DNA from: JAPLHP01 sp963720375
GTDB taxonomy: Bacteria > Chloroflexota > Dehalococcoidia > UBA2247 > RBG-13-53-26
Length of the DNA: 64,000 bases
Assembly: GCA_963720375.1 (NCBI GenBank)
Contig: CAVRFM010000010.1
Span: 62,001-126,000 of the forward strand
Direction: 5' to 3'
The notes under the pieces are model-generated. The model was not told the DNA's origin. It did not search any database and was given only the letters and a program-made list of their open reading frames with translations. This document shows positions 16,014 to 25,642 of this stretch, in pieces; positions within the stretch are counted from its first letter, which is position 1; the number at the start of each line of letters is the position of its first letter. The translations under genes were made by a program, and so were the position numbers.

Positions 16014-16670
16014 ATGCAGTGTAACGATATCCTTGAAAATCTGAAAAGCCTCTCCAATCCCAAAGCCGTGGAGGGCATGGCACGGTTCGGGATCAACACG
16101 GCAAGGGCCTATGGGATATCCATTGCCATTCTAAGAAAGATGGCCAGGGAGATCGGCAGAGACCACGACCTGGCACGAGAGCTCTGGGCATCGGGCATCC
16201 ATGAGGCGCAGATACTGGCCAGCATAATCGATGACCCGGCGAAGGTAACCGAGGCGCAGATGGAAAACTGGGTCAGGTGTTTTGATTCCTGGGACCTCTG
16301 CGATCAATGTTGCCAGAACCTGTTTGGCAGCACCATCTTCGCTTATCGGAAAGCGGTAGAATGGAGTTCCAACGACAGAGAGTTCATCAAAAGGGCCGGC
16401 TTTGTGCTGATGGCCCGGCTGGCGTTCAGCGATAAGAAGGCGAGCGACAGTCAATTCGAGAGATTCCTCCCCATCATCAAGAGAGAGTCTGCCGACGACA
16501 GGAACTACGTTAAGAAAGCGGTGAACTGGGCACTGAGGCAGACCGGTAAACGGAATGCCAGGCTGAGGCAGAAGGCCATTGAGACAGCGCGGGAACTGCA
16601 ACAAACGGACTCCAGGAGCGCCAGGTGGATTGCTTCAGATGCCCTTCGAGAGTTGACCAGGAATGCTTAG
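16014..16670 (+). CDS. AlkD-like DNA alkylation repair protein
   Basis: A 218-residue helical-repeat protein of the DNA alkylation repair (PF08713-type) family. These proteins hold damaged DNA in a HEAT-like cradle and can excise 3-/7-alkylpurines. Recognisable elements are the N-terminal GMARFGINTARAYGISIAIL block, WVRCFDSWDLCDQCC in the centre (the conserved W-D-L-C-D signature) and KKAVNWALRQTGKRN near residue 172. The ATG at 16014 has only a weak ribosome site. The stop overlaps the convergent hydrolase gene by four bases. Confidence 0.85.
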   Translation: MQCNDILENLKSLSNPKAVEGMARFGINTARAYGISIAILRKMAREIGRDHDLARELWASGIHEAQILASIIDDPAKVTEAQMENWVRCFDSWDLCDQCCQNLFGSTIFAYRKAVEWSSNDREFIKRAGFVLMARLAFSDKKASDSQFERFLPIIKRESADDRNYVKKAVNWALRQTGKRNARLRQKAIETARELQQTDSRSARWIASDALRELTRNA

Positions 16671-18277
16671 ACTTCGATGGTTCCGCCGGCTGTGGGAAGC
16701 ATAACGTTGATGCCACGGTGGGCCAATCCCTTCACGTAGAAGTCAGGGTGTTCGCTGTGGACAGGGATGAGCACCTGGGGTGATATCTCACCGGCGACCT
16801 TCAGCAGGTCCGGGCCACAGGCATGCCCGGAGGCGTGTAATCCCTTCTGGTCATCAGGAATCTGCCATTCACCGTTGGTCTCCACCGGAAGACCGTATCC
16901 CCTGAGCCCGAAGTGCTCCAGCCAGTTATGCAGCCGCCGGAAGTCGATCTCCTGCTCTTCATCGTGAGGTTCGCTGGAGCTAAAGACATAGAGGCTGCCC
17001 GGCCCGGGGCGGATGCTGGGCAATTCGTTCAAATCAAAGAAGCTGAAACAGAGGATAAACTGGTCCTGAGCCGCCCTGACATCCTCTGCCACAACAATCT
17101 TGCTGTCACACTCCTGGCAGATATTCCGCAGCCACATGGCGGGAGACCTGCTGGCCATAGTGTCCTGGTAGATAACCAGATGGTCCTCCCGGGTAATTTC
17201 CGGGATGTCCGGCTCCAGGAGGCGCATTGTCTTTAAGAGATAGGCGTCCTTGGGCAATATGGCCAGTTTCCTGCCTGTCTCCCTGGCAATCTGCAGGAAG
17301 GTGAGCAGACGGTACACATCCCGGGGAGAGAAATCGGCAATGACGAGGCCCCCGGCACCGGCGATGGCCTTCAGTCCGTTTTCGTACACTTCCTGCTCGG
17401 AGACATTCGTCTGACGTTTCACATTGGTGCCCTCCAGGACAAGCGCCCGGGGCCGCAGACCGGCTGCCTGCTCCATAAACCCTTCAGTGAGCCTGGCCCG
17501 TTTGCCGTGCAGCCGCAGGTCTCCGCTGTAGATGATCCAGCCCGAACTGGTTTCGATGCCCCAGGCACAGGCGCCGGGGATGGAATGGTCCACCGGGAAA
17601 CAACGCACGTTAAAGGTGCAGCCGGTGTGAGTCTTCAGCGGACATGAGGCCAGCTCTTTTTGCCTGGCGGTTTTCTCCCAGAAACCGAAGTTCCAGAACT
17701 GAATAGCGGCATTGCCCAGGGTTCCCGGATCCACGTCCGCAATACAGAATTGCCGCTGCTGTTTGGCCTCATTACCAGCCAGAAAAGCCGGCTGCTTCCA
17801 GCCGGGAGGGCAGACCCGGACTGCGGGATTGAAATAGCATACCTGCTGGTCGAAGTCAGCCTTTCCTGAATCCTGAATGGCCTTGGCAATGAACGCCGTC
17901 ACCGCCGTGCTGTATACAGGGATGCCGGCTTTTATAAAAGCGATATGGCCGGAATGGTCGAGGTGGGCGTGGGACAGCAGCACTCCATCTACCTGCTCCA
18001 GCCGACGATAGAAAGGCTCACTCCGAAACTGGTCCCAGAGTCCCGGTGTTTCATCAAGGTCATCCCGATAGAGCCCCTCCAGTGGCGGCAGCAGACCCAT
18101 CGACAGGGGATCAAGCAGTCCTGCCCCGCTGCGTGGTTTCAGATACTCTTCATAGAAGAGCTTGTGCTTTTTGTAGGGGAAGCCGAAGTCCAGGAATAGC
18201 CTGCGTTCCCCATCCTCCAGAAGGATTTTGTTCCCGCCGATCTCATGGACACCGCCGTAGAAGGTCAATCGCACCAT
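16667..18277 (-). CDS. RNase J-like MBL-fold/beta-CASP hydrolase
   Basis: A 536-residue metallo-beta-lactamase-fold protein. The metal site is seen as HAHLDHSGH near residue 110, with further ligands at HSIPGACAW and a C-terminal PVHSEHP motif typical of beta-CASP/RNase J enzymes. The early GGVHEIGGNKILLEDGERR segment is the usual family beginning. It may act on RNA (exo- or endonuclease), but a less specific hydrolase cannot be excluded. I chose the ATG at 18277 (MVRLTFYGG), preceded by GGAAGC, over one five codons upstream. Confidence 0.8.
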   Translation of the reverse strand: MVRLTFYGGVHEIGGNKILLEDGERRLFLDFGFPYKKHKLFYEEYLKPRSGAGLLDPLSMGLLPPLEGLYRDDLDETPGLWDQFRSEPFYRRLEQVDGVLLSHAHLDHSGHIAFIKAGIPVYSTAVTAFIAKAIQDSGKADFDQQVCYFNPAVRVCPPGWKQPAFLAGNEAKQQRQFCIADVDPGTLGNAAIQFWNFGFWEKTARQKELASCPLKTHTGCTFNVRCFPVDHSIPGACAWGIETSSGWIIYSGDLRLHGKRARLTEGFMEQAAGLRPRALVLEGTNVKRQTNVSEQEVYENGLKAIAGAGGLVIADFSPRDVYRLLTFLQIARETGRKLAILPKDAYLLKTMRLLEPDIPEITREDHLVIYQDTMASRSPAMWLRNICQECDSKIVVAEDVRAAQDQFILCFSFFDLNELPSIRPGPGSLYVFSSSEPHDEEQEIDFRRLHNWLEHFGLRGYGLPVETNGEWQIPDDQKGLHASGHACGPDLLKVAGEISPQVLIPVHSEHPDFYVKGLAHRGINVMLPTAGGTIEV

Positions 18278-18435
18278 AAGATTTGCTTCCAAGGCTCCGG
18301 GGGGCGCTGAACGAATGGAAGGGAGAACCTCATATTGCTTTCATTCTAGCGTGGTGGCACGCCGGTAGCAACAAACGATCGGTCATCTGAATGATACGGT
18401 CCATGTGGAGCAAAGGGCTGCGGGAGGGCCTCGCC

Positions 18436-19164
18436 TTATCGAGACAACCTTTTGACCAGGAAGAAGGCAACTGATCCCAGCACGACCACTGCACCAACGA
18501 CTGACCCCACTAGAGGCCAGTTAAAGGGCCCGGCTGATGCGTCGGAGCTTGTCCCTTCCACATGACTATCGCCCGTGGTGCCAGTAGCGCCCTCCGGGGA
18601 TGACAGGGTGGTGAAGCTTTCCTCAGCACTGTAGGTTACGCCATCTCCGGTTACCTCTACTACGTAGTAGTAGGTAGTTTCCGGGGCCAGGCCGGCAATA
18701 TCCAGGCTGACTGCGCCAGCAGCCGTTTCCGCCAAAGCAGTTGACTCGTTCAGATAGGGGCCTCCCGGGGTTGTTCCCCAAAGGAAGGCCACACTCACCG
18801 TTTCTGCAGTACCAAGGCTGACCAGGCTCGCGTTCAGAGTGGTCTGGCTCGTGGTGATACCTGTGGCGTCACCGGCAGTTACCGAAGGCGGGATAGCCGC
18901 GGTAGTGAAAGTCCCTTCTGCACCATAGCTTGCGCCATGGCCAACCGCTTTGGCTGTGAAATAGTAGGTGGTCTCCGGTTGAAGATCACCGAGCTGGATG
19001 CTGAATGCCCCGGCGGCGTTCATTGTCTGAGAAGTAGTCTCGCCGGTGTAGACTCCGGGGCTGATGCCCCACTGGAAGGAGACATCAACATTCAACGCTG
19101 TGCCCAGGCTGGTGAGATTGCCATTCAAGTGTGGCCGAGGTGGCGGCGATGCCCGTGGCATCAC
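18436..19164 (-). CDS. C-terminal part of the Fn3-repeat surface protein (units 6-7 plus TM anchor)
   Basis: In frame with nothing upstream because of single-base insertions, this segment is the end of the secreted peptidase gene that begins at 21642. It carries Fn3-like units 6 and 7, a Ser/Thr/Gly-rich linker and a C-terminal membrane helix (SVVGAVVVLGSVAFFLV) followed by KRLSR, a positive-inside stop-transfer signal. The full protein would be exported and held on the outer face of the membrane. The ATG shown by the open frame is not a real start. Confidence 0.7.
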   Translation of the reverse strand: MMPRASPPPRPHLNGNLTSLGTALNVDVSFQWGISPGVYTGETTSQTMNAAGAFSIQLGDLQPETTYYFTAKAVGHGASYGAEGTFTTAAIPPSVTAGDATGITTSQTTLNASLVSLGTAETVSVAFLWGTTPGGPYLNESTALAETAAGAVSLDIAGLAPETTYYYVVEVTGDGVTYSAEESFTTLSSPEGATGTTGDSHVEGTSSDASAGPFNWPLVGSVVGAVVVLGSVAFFLVKRLSR

Positions 19165-20637
19165 TGGTGGTTACTGAGGGCGGGGTGGTAAGGGTGGTGA
19201 AGCTCTTCTCATCACCATAGCTGGTGCCATTGCCAACAGCCTTGGCCGTGAAATAGTAGGTGGTCTCCGGGTGAAGAGCTACCAAGGTGGAACTGAATGC
19301 CCCGGCGGCGTGTCATTGTCTGAGAAGTGGTCTCATTGGAATAGGAGCCCGGGGCTGATGCCCCACTGGAAGGAAACATCCACACTCGATGCTGTGCCCA
19401 GGGAGGCGAGGTTGCCATTCAGTGTAGCAGAGGTGGTAACTATGTTTGTCGCGCTATTGGTAGTCACCGAAGGCGAGATAGGCAAGGTGGTGAAGCTCTT
19501 TTCTGCACCATAGCCGGGCCCATCGCCAACCGCCTTGGCCGTGAAATAGTAGGTGGTCTCCGGTTGAAGATCACCGAGCTGGATGCTGAATGCCCCGGCG
19601 GCGTTCATTGTCTGAGAAGTAGTCTCGCCGGTGTAGACTCCGGGGCTGATGCCCCACTGGAAGGAGACATCCACACTCGATGCTGTGCCCAGGCTGGTGA
19701 GACTGCCATTCAATGTGGCCGATGTGGCGGCGATGCCCGTGGCATCACTGGTGGTTACTGAGGGTGGAGTAGTAAGGGTGGTGAAGCTCTTTTCTACACC
19801 ATAGCCGGTGCCATTGCCAACAGCCTTGGCTCTGAAATAATAGGTAGTTCCCGGAGACAGGCTGCCAATGGCAGAACTGAATACTCCGGTAGCTGTCTTG
19901 CTTTGCGTAGTGGTCTCATTGGAATAGGAGCCCGAACTTGTCCCCCACTGGAAGGAAACACTCACACTCGATGCTGTGCCAAGACTGGTGAGATTACCGT
20001 TCAGTGTAGCAGAGGTGGTAACTATGTTTGTCGCGCTATTGGTAGTCACCGAAGGCAAGACAGTCGAGGTGGTGAAGCTCTTTTCTGCACCATAGCCGGT
20101 GCCATTGCCGACAGCCTTGGCCGTGAAATAGTAGGTGGTCTCCGGTTGAAGATCACTGAGCTGGATGCTGAATGCCCCGGCGGCGTTCATTGTCTGAGAA
20201 GTAGTCTCGCCGGTGTAGACTCCGGGGCTGATGCCCCACTGGAAGGAGACATCCACACTCGATGCTGTGCCCAGGCTGGTGAGACTGCCATTCAATGTGG
20301 CCGATGTGGCGGCGATGCCCGTGGCATCACTGGTGGTTACTGAGGGTGGAGTAGTAAGGGTGGTGAAGCTCTTTTCTACACCATAGCCGTTGCCATTACC
20401 AACAGCCTTGGCTCTGAAATAATAGGTAGTTCCCGGAGACAGGCTGCCAATGGCAGAACTGAATACTCCGGTAGCTGTCTTGCTTTGCGTAGTGGTCTCA
20501 TTGGAATAGGAGCCCGAACTTGTCCCCCACTGGAAGGAGACATTCACGCTCGACGCTGTGCCAAGAGAGGTCAAGTTAGCGTTTAAGCTGGCGGAACTGG
20601 CCGCGACACTGCTGGCATCATTGGTGGTCACCGAAGG
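18598..20637 (-). repeat. Seven tandem Fn3-like coding repeats (291 bp each)
   Basis: By hand count this block is 2,040 bases, which is 7 x 291 plus 3. Units alternate between two subtypes (SPGTTYYFRAKAVG and LQPETTYYFTAKAVG), so the recent duplication unit is a pair of 582 bp: 19566 and 20148 start nearly identical copies. The three surplus bases are one G each near 19347, 19313 and 19129, and they break the frame. Confidence 0.8.
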
Positions 20638-21642
20638 TGAAGCTGAAGCACTAGCCAGCCGGAGGACAGTAACGCCGTACTGTTGCAAGCCCGAATAGGT
20701 CCCTCCCCACGTCATCGTATGGTTGCTGTAATCCCAGGTATCGTGGACGTAGATTATCTCGCCCGTGGTGTTGTATCCGTAACCAATCATGGTGTGGCCA
20801 CTGACCTGAATGAGCACCGGCCGACCGGCGTCGATTTCAGCCGTGAAGTCGCTGAAGGTGAATCCCTTGTTCGGGTCGCTACCTTCGCCTTTTATATACT
20901 GGCTGAAGTCCGCCACAACAGTGTAACCGCGGGATTCGGCAAACAGCCTTAGGCCATGACAGCCGTCCCGGACAGATCCGGAACCTGCATAATCAGAGAG
21001 AGGATCCCCATTGGTGTAGAAATAGAATGTGGTCGCCCCATCACTATTGCCGAACTTCGACTGATTGGTCCCCATGAAATCGCCGGTACAGTCACCCTGG
21101 GTGTGTTCCGTCCAGCCACCAGTGATATACGGGTCCGGCCCGGAATTGCCGTAAGCAATCCAGTAGTCATCCACATGGCCCTTCGACGTACGGTTGTCTG
21201 TGCCCTGATGTGTTGCACTCAACGGGCATTCCCCACTACCCCATATTGAATTATTGAGGGGACACACGCCACCGTTAGTAGGTCCGGTGTACATATTGCT
21301 GTAGCCAGTGCGGTCATAGTAGCCAACCAACATCGCAGCAGAGGTGGCCGAGCATCCGTAGCTCCAGTCAAAGGCCGGCACATCGGAAAGAGCATTGATC
21401 CCCATCTGAACATTTGGCTCCGGGTTATCTACTGCTTCAGCAGTCGTCTCCTGTGGCTTCCCGTTAACGGTGATAGCCACTATCTCCCTTCCCTGTCCAT
21501 CGATAAATGTTTTCACCAGAGACGAGTCCTGCGTCCCGGCAATAACCGGGGTAGCATTCCCCGAAAACACAGCTAAGCTGCCGAGCAGAAGCGCAAAGAT
21601 AATAGCTATACTAGCTGCAATTCTCCCAGCCGTCAGCCGCAT
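19333..21642 (-). CDS. Secreted C39-like peptidase with Fn3-like repeats
   Basis: Exported protein with an N-terminal signal segment (residues 8-36, AASIAIIFALLLGSLAVFS). The C39-type papain-like peptidase domain covers about 75-330: the catalytic Cys is in DWSYGCSATSAAMLVGYYD, the His in VSGHTMIGYGY and the Asp in IYVHDTW. From residue 336 on it is a series of near-identical 97-residue beta-sandwich units with TTYYFxAKAVGNG as the signature. The frame ends inside unit 5 because of an inserted G near 19347; the rest lies in 18436-19332 in other frames. Probably a cell-surface peptidase or adhesin. Confidence 0.82.
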   Translation of the reverse strand: MRLTAGRIAASIAIIFALLLGSLAVFSGNATPVIAGTQDSSLVKTFIDGQGREIVAITVNGKPQETTAEAVDNPEPNVQMGINALSDVPAFDWSYGCSATSAAMLVGYYDRTGYSNMYTGPTNGGVCPLNNSIWGSGECPLSATHQGTDNRTSKGHVDDYWIAYGNSGPDPYITGGWTEHTQGDCTGDFMGTNQSKFGNSDGATTFYFYTNGDPLSDYAGSGSVRDGCHGLRLFAESRGYTVVADFSQYIKGEGSDPNKGFTFSDFTAEIDAGRPVLIQVSGHTMIGYGYNTTGEIIYVHDTWDYSNHTMTWGGTYSGLQQYGVTVLRLASASASPSVTTNDASSVAASSASLNANLTSLGTASSVNVSFQWGTSSGSYSNETTTQSKTATGVFSSAIGSLSPGTTYYFRAKAVGNGNGYGVEKSFTTLTTPPSVTTSDATGIAATSATLNGSLTSLGTASSVDVSFQWGISPGVYTGETTSQTMNAAGAFSIQLSDLQPETTYYFTAKAVGNGTGYGAEKSFTTSTVLPSVTTNSATNIVTTSATLNGNLTSLGTASSVSVSFQWGTSSGSYSNETTTQSKTATGVFSSAIGSLSPGTTYYFRAKAVGNGTGYGVEKSFTTLTTPPSVTTSDATGIAATSATLNGSLTSLGTASSVDVSFQWGISPGVYTGETTSQTMNAAGAFSIQLGDLQPETTYYFTAKAVGDGPGYGAEKSFTTLPISPSVTTNSATNIVTTSATLNGNLASLGTASSVDVSFQWGISPGLLFQ

Positions 21643-22467
21643 CTAGGACATACCTCCTTTACCAGAGTTACCAATCCACTCTATATCTGGCTACTCAGAA
21701 TTGCAAACGATCCCGGAAGACCGACAAATTCTGCTCTTTCAGTGGTCCTTCCCCTGGGGAAATTCTGCAGATACGAGAGGGATTCGCAGGATGGAATGGG
21801 GTGATAGGGGAGGAGAATACAGCTACCTGGTCAATGTGGCCATCCACTAGCATAGCTCAATCACCTTCCCTTCTCTCAACCCACATCCCCGAACACAGAG
21901 TGACAACAAGCTACAAGACTAAGCGTATGCCACAGGTCTCACAACTACCTCTCAATAGACCGGGCTTTTGTCACAAAAAGCTCTCTGCCCCCAAGAATAT
22001 CACCGCGCTGTGCATGCCGAAGGCGCACCAACGCACCAAATTGAAAAGTAAGAGGGACAATCTGAAGATTGTCCCTCTTTGATTGGCTAAATCTTTCTTA
22101 GCCTAATTTATCCACGGTGATTACCGTGCTATAAGGCAGGCCATATTCTGAAACCTGCTTTCAGTTTCTCTCGACCTGCCCCCCACAGTGAGGGCAGGAC
22201 CTCAACTATCCACTTGCCAAATGCCATACCTTGCATGGAGCCTCATCTCACACCTCCAGAACCTCCCTTGGACGGTCCCCTGTAGCTCCTTGGATGCCTA
22301 TTTAATCACACTCATAGTCAATTGTCAATAGCATCACATCAGTTTGACACGTCTATGACACTTTTTGTAAATAAGGAGGGGCGTCTCCTTTCAGGAGGGA
22401 AAGAATCCGGAAAGAGATACGCCCCGATAGGCCAAGTCAAAGAATTGGCCAAACCTGCGAGTAAGAC
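21643..22467. other. Gene-free region between the C39 gene and the alcohol dehydrogenase
   Basis: About 825 bases without a convincing gene. A 93-codon plus-strand frame at 21801-22082 has no ribosome site or family features. The only clear structure is the hairpin at 22049-22079. The promoter of the secreted peptidase must lie near 21650-21750, but I see no clean boxes. Confidence 0.6.
22049..22079. terminator. Strong hairpin, probable terminator
   Basis: AAGAGGGACAATC and GATTGTCCCTCTT form a perfect 13-bp stem with a 4-base loop. T-rich sequence follows on either strand (TTTG on plus, ACTTTTC on minus). It probably ends the transcript of the minus-strand alcohol dehydrogenase operon at 22468. 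Confidence 0.55.
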
Positions 22468-23577
22468 CTACAAAACGATGGCAGCCCTGGAGACGAGTCC
22501 TTTGTCCTGCTCCTCAAAGGCCTTGTTGATTTCCTCCAATCGGTAGGTACGGGAAATAATCTTCTCAAAGGGATACTTGGCCTTGGTACGGCTCAGGAAA
22601 TCAAGCGCCTTCTTGATAGTATCGCGCCCATACATGGCAACGCAGAAGATGTTCTTGGAGCCCATCACCAGGAAAGCGGGGTCAGCCTCGAAAGTTCCAT
22701 GAAATGGGCTGATGTTTCCCATTTCCAGGTAGCGCCCGCCATTGCAGAGCATATCGAGTCCTTCAGGGATGGCTTTGGGGCTCCCCACCAGCTCGGCAAC
22801 AACATCTGCACCCCAACCTCCGGTGAGGTCCTTTACGCGCTGCACCCGCTCCTGCGGAGTCTTGAACTCTCTCATATCAATCAGCTCATCAGCACCAAAT
22901 GCCTTGGCCAGCTCCAGACGCTGGGTGATGCCATCGATGACAATGACCTTATGGGCACCCGTCTCCTTAGCTACGGCAGCAGCGTTGATACCCAGACCGC
23001 CAGCTCCCTGGATAACGATCGTCTCTCCAAATCTCAGGCCCACTTTCTCCAGGCCGTAGACGGCCTCAGACAGGGCACAGTTAACAGAGGCTACCACTTT
23101 GTCACTCAGGTCATCCGGAACCTTGAAGACCGGATAATTCGGTCGGAGGTAGTAGTAGTCGGCGTAGGCCCCCACGAAATAAGGTGGTGCCTCCGAAGTA
23201 TACATAAACATAAGGTTCAGGGGGCAACTCGCATGGTCCCCTTTCAGGCAAGCAGGACAGCGCCCGCATGAATTGAAGTAGGGGTAGACCACGCGATCGC
23301 CTACCGCCAGCGGCTGGCCCGCTGAGTCGGTGGCAACACCCGCGCCGAGCTTGGCAATCCTGCCTGTCATCTCATGACCTAGAATGACCGGCAATGGTGC
23401 CCCTATGGCCCCCAGGTCCATGTCTCCACGCCACATGTGGAGATCCGAACCACAAATATTGGCCATCGACACCTTGACCAGGATAGCCCCCGGCTCAGGG
23501 TCAGGGACGGGATATTCCACTATCTCCATAGGCTTGCCCAGACCCCTGTAGACCGCTGCTCTGCCCTTCTCAGCCAT
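22468..23577 (-). CDS. Zinc-dependent medium-chain alcohol dehydrogenase
   Basis: A 369-residue MDR-superfamily dehydrogenase. The catalytic zinc ligands are visible as CGSDLHMWRGD (Cys) and LGHEMTG (His-Glu), and the structural zinc lobe as CGRCPACLKGDHASC. The NAD(P) fold has GAGGLGINAAAVAKETGA with Asp at the end of beta-2 (VIVIDG), which favours NAD. The ATG at 23577 has AGGAGG five bases upstream; the longer frame from 23607 includes that site. It would interconvert an alcohol and a carbonyl. Given the acetone carboxylase nearby, a secondary alcohol such as isopropanol is a tempting but unproven substrate. Confidence 0.85.
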   Translation of the reverse strand: MAEKGRAAVYRGLGKPMEIVEYPVPDPEPGAILVKVSMANICGSDLHMWRGDMDLGAIGAPLPVILGHEMTGRIAKLGAGVATDSAGQPLAVGDRVVYPYFNSCGRCPACLKGDHASCPLNLMFMYTSEAPPYFVGAYADYYYLRPNYPVFKVPDDLSDKVVASVNCALSEAVYGLEKVGLRFGETIVIQGAGGLGINAAAVAKETGAHKVIVIDGITQRLELAKAFGADELIDMREFKTPQERVQRVKDLTGGWGADVVAELVGSPKAIPEGLDMLCNGGRYLEMGNISPFHGTFEADPAFLVMGSKNIFCVAMYGRDTIKKALDFLSRTKAKYPFEKIISRTYRLEEINKAFEEQDKGLVSRAAIVL

Positions 23578-23637
23578 AACAACCTCCTTATATGTCTCCG
23601 GCTTCAAAACAACAACTCCGGCATTCCGTCTGCAATA

Positions 23638-24678
23638 CTATCCTATATTTTTCTTTACCTCTTCCGGTACTTCAACCTGTTTAGACCTTCTTACCAGTTT
23701 GATCGACTCAGGAGGGCAGTGCGTAACACACAGACCACATCCTATACAGATGTCTATATCGACTACAGGAGTTTCGTCCATCTTCAGAGCACCCACGGGG
23801 CAGATGTCAATACACGAGCCACAAGCATTGCATTCATCCTTATCGATACTGGGTGCAAAGGGGGATGGGATCATTGTCTTGGTTTTCAGTTGATTGAAGC
23901 CCATGAACAGGGGGCAGCAATCGGTGCAGCAATTACATATAAAGCCTTCCATATTGATGCTGTGAACCAGCCCGTCTGCATTCGCTTTGCGCAAAAGGTT
24001 AAGGGCCTCATCCAGGGTGATCTCGCGGCCCATACCATGCTCGACACACCATCGGCCGGTATCCCCGGAGTGAAGGCACGTCTCCAGCATATGATTGCAA
24101 TGATTGTCCGGTTCAGCCAGCCAATTTGAGAGGCGGCAGGGACAGGTGGACACACAGAAAAAGTCCTGCGCCTTCAGGAAATCAACGAGGTTCTCCTCCG
24201 GACGGGCATCATCGGGTAGTACCCAGGGATGAGCCCATATGGGGGCAAAGGGAAACCCCAGTTTACACAGTTTATCTCTGGCCCATTCATATAGAGCCTG
24301 ATGAAGCGCCTTGCCCAATTCCACATCGTAGGAAAACCGTATGTTGCCGAAGAGACCCGTCTCGACAAGTCCCGGAGCACAGCTCCCCAGAACCCGATAA
24401 ACCGGGTCCTCCTTGCGGGGATCGATCCACATTGTACCTTTGTCGGCCATGGTCTCCAGCGTTTTCTTGAGTCTGGCTTTGTCGATGCCCGTCTTGGCCG
24501 AGAGCTGGCTGAGTGTGCCTCCGGTGGTACCTATCTGAAGAGCCAGGCGGGCCTCATCAGGAGTAAACTGCAATCTCAGCACCTTCAACATTGCCGGTGT
24601 CATCGGCAAGCCCACCACATGCGGGTCGCTCTTGTCTATCATCTCTGCCAGTTCCAGGTAGACATCCTTAGTAGTCAC
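23638..24678 (-). CDS. 4Fe-4S ferredoxin-type protein with HTH-like N-terminus
   Basis: A 346-residue protein. Residues 30-100 look like a winged-helix-type segment, and the middle holds cysteine-rich motifs (CVSTCPCRLSNW, CNHMLETCLHSG, CNCCTDCCPLF). The C-terminus is a classic two-cluster ferredoxin (CNACGSCIDICPVGA and CIGCGLCVTHCPPES). Proteins of this layout are common in anaerobes beside dehydrogenases and oxidoreductases, where they are thought to carry electrons. It lies between the alcohol dehydrogenase and acyl-CoA dehydrogenase genes on the same strand with short gaps, so it may link both to a ferredoxin pool. Confidence 0.78.
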   Translation of the reverse strand: MTTKDVYLELAEMIDKSDPHVVGLPMTPAMLKVLRLQFTPDEARLALQIGTTGGTLSQLSAKTGIDKARLKKTLETMADKGTMWIDPRKEDPVYRVLGSCAPGLVETGLFGNIRFSYDVELGKALHQALYEWARDKLCKLGFPFAPIWAHPWVLPDDARPEENLVDFLKAQDFFCVSTCPCRLSNWLAEPDNHCNHMLETCLHSGDTGRWCVEHGMGREITLDEALNLLRKANADGLVHSINMEGFICNCCTDCCPLFMGFNQLKTKTMIPSPFAPSIDKDECNACGSCIDICPVGALKMDETPVVDIDICIGCGLCVTHCPPESIKLVRRSKQVEVPEEVKKNIG

Positions 24679-24718
24679 AGGTTTACCTCCTCACGATATA
24701 TGTTATTTCATGTACAGA

Positions 24719-25642
24719 CTAAACCAGGAGCTGTCTGGCGATGGTCATGCGCTGCATCTCAGAGGTCCCCTCGTATATCTCGGTTATCTTGGCATCCCTG
24801 AAATAGCGCTCCACCGGGTAATCTCTAATGTATCCATAGCCTCCGTGGAGTTGCACCGCCTTGGTAGTGACCTTCATGGCAGTCTCGGAGGCGAAGAGCT
24901 TTGCCATAGCGGCTTCTTTGACATAGGGCAGACCCTGATTCTTGAGATACGCCGCCCTGTAGGTGAGCAAGCGTGCCGCATCAATAGCTGTTGCCATATC
25001 AGCCAGCATCCACTGTATGGCCTGAAAACCGGAAATGGCTTGCCCAAACTGTTGCCGATTCTGGGTGTAGCTCACGGATGCTTCCAGGGCAGCACGGGCA
25101 ATACCCACAGCCTGGGCAGCAACGCTTATCCTGCTTGAGTCTATCGCCCCCATGGCAACCTTGAAGCCGTCGCCTTCATTCCCCAGGCGGTTCTCAACAC
25201 TCACTCCGCAGCCTTCAAAGACCAGTTCAGCAGTGGAGGACGCCTTGATACCCAGCTTCTTTTCCTTCTTACCCACTGAGAACCCCGGCGTGCCCTTCTC
25301 TACCACCAGAGCCACGATACCCTTGTGGCGCAGAGACTTACCTGTGGTGGCAAATACAACGGCGATATCTGCTTCGGCACCGTTGGTAATGAAAATCTTG
25401 GTGCCATCGATAACATATTTATCTGCCTTTCTGACAGCAGTGGTGCTCAGGGCACCGGCATCACTCCCCGCACCGGGTTCGGTCAGGGCAAAACAGGCCA
25501 GTTTCTCACCCCTGACGAGAGGGACTACGAAACGGCGCCTTTGCTCCTCCGTGCCGAATTTGTAGATGGGATAGCAGGCCAGAGATAGAGCGGCAAGATA
25601 TACCGCGCTGGTACCGCCACAGGCGCGGGCGATCTCCTCCAC
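24719..25642 (-). CDS. Acyl-CoA dehydrogenase, main part (frameshifted gene)
   Basis: Middle and C-terminal domains of a FAD-dependent acyl-CoA dehydrogenase. The signature ACFALTEPGAGSD (FAD and substrate loop) is near residue 50, FVTNGAEAD-type sequence follows, and the C-terminal helical domain carries QLHGGYGYIRDYPVERYFRDAKI with the catalytic Glu in ITEIYEGTSEMQR. The N-terminal domain is in another frame (25525-25857); one base missing near 25650, where CATTGCGG probably was CATTGGCGG, explains the break. The whole enzyme would be about 380 residues, the family norm. It would introduce an alpha-beta double bond into a fatty or aromatic acyl-CoA. Confidence 0.85.
   Translation of the reverse strand: MEEIARACGGTSAVYLAALSLACYPIYKFGTEEQRRRFVVPLVRGEKLACFALTEPGAGSDAGALSTTAVRKADKYVIDGTKIFITNGAEADIAVVFATTGKSLRHKGIVALVVEKGTPGFSVGKKEKKLGIKASSTAELVFEGCGVSVENRLGNEGDGFKVAMGAIDSSRISVAAQAVGIARAALEASVSYTQNRQQFGQAISGFQAIQWMLADMATAIDAARLLTYRAAYLKNQGLPYVKEAAMAKLFASETAMKVTTKAVQLHGGYGYIRDYPVERYFRDAKITEIYEGTSEMQRMTIARQLLV

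Noticed and set aside
19564..20343. Repeated plus-strand ORFs in the Fn3 region
   Set aside because: Shadows of the minus-strand repeats; identical because the DNA repeats.
21801..22082. 93-codon plus-strand ORF
   Set aside because: No ribosome site, no recognisable motif, and it ends within a strong terminator-like hairpin.
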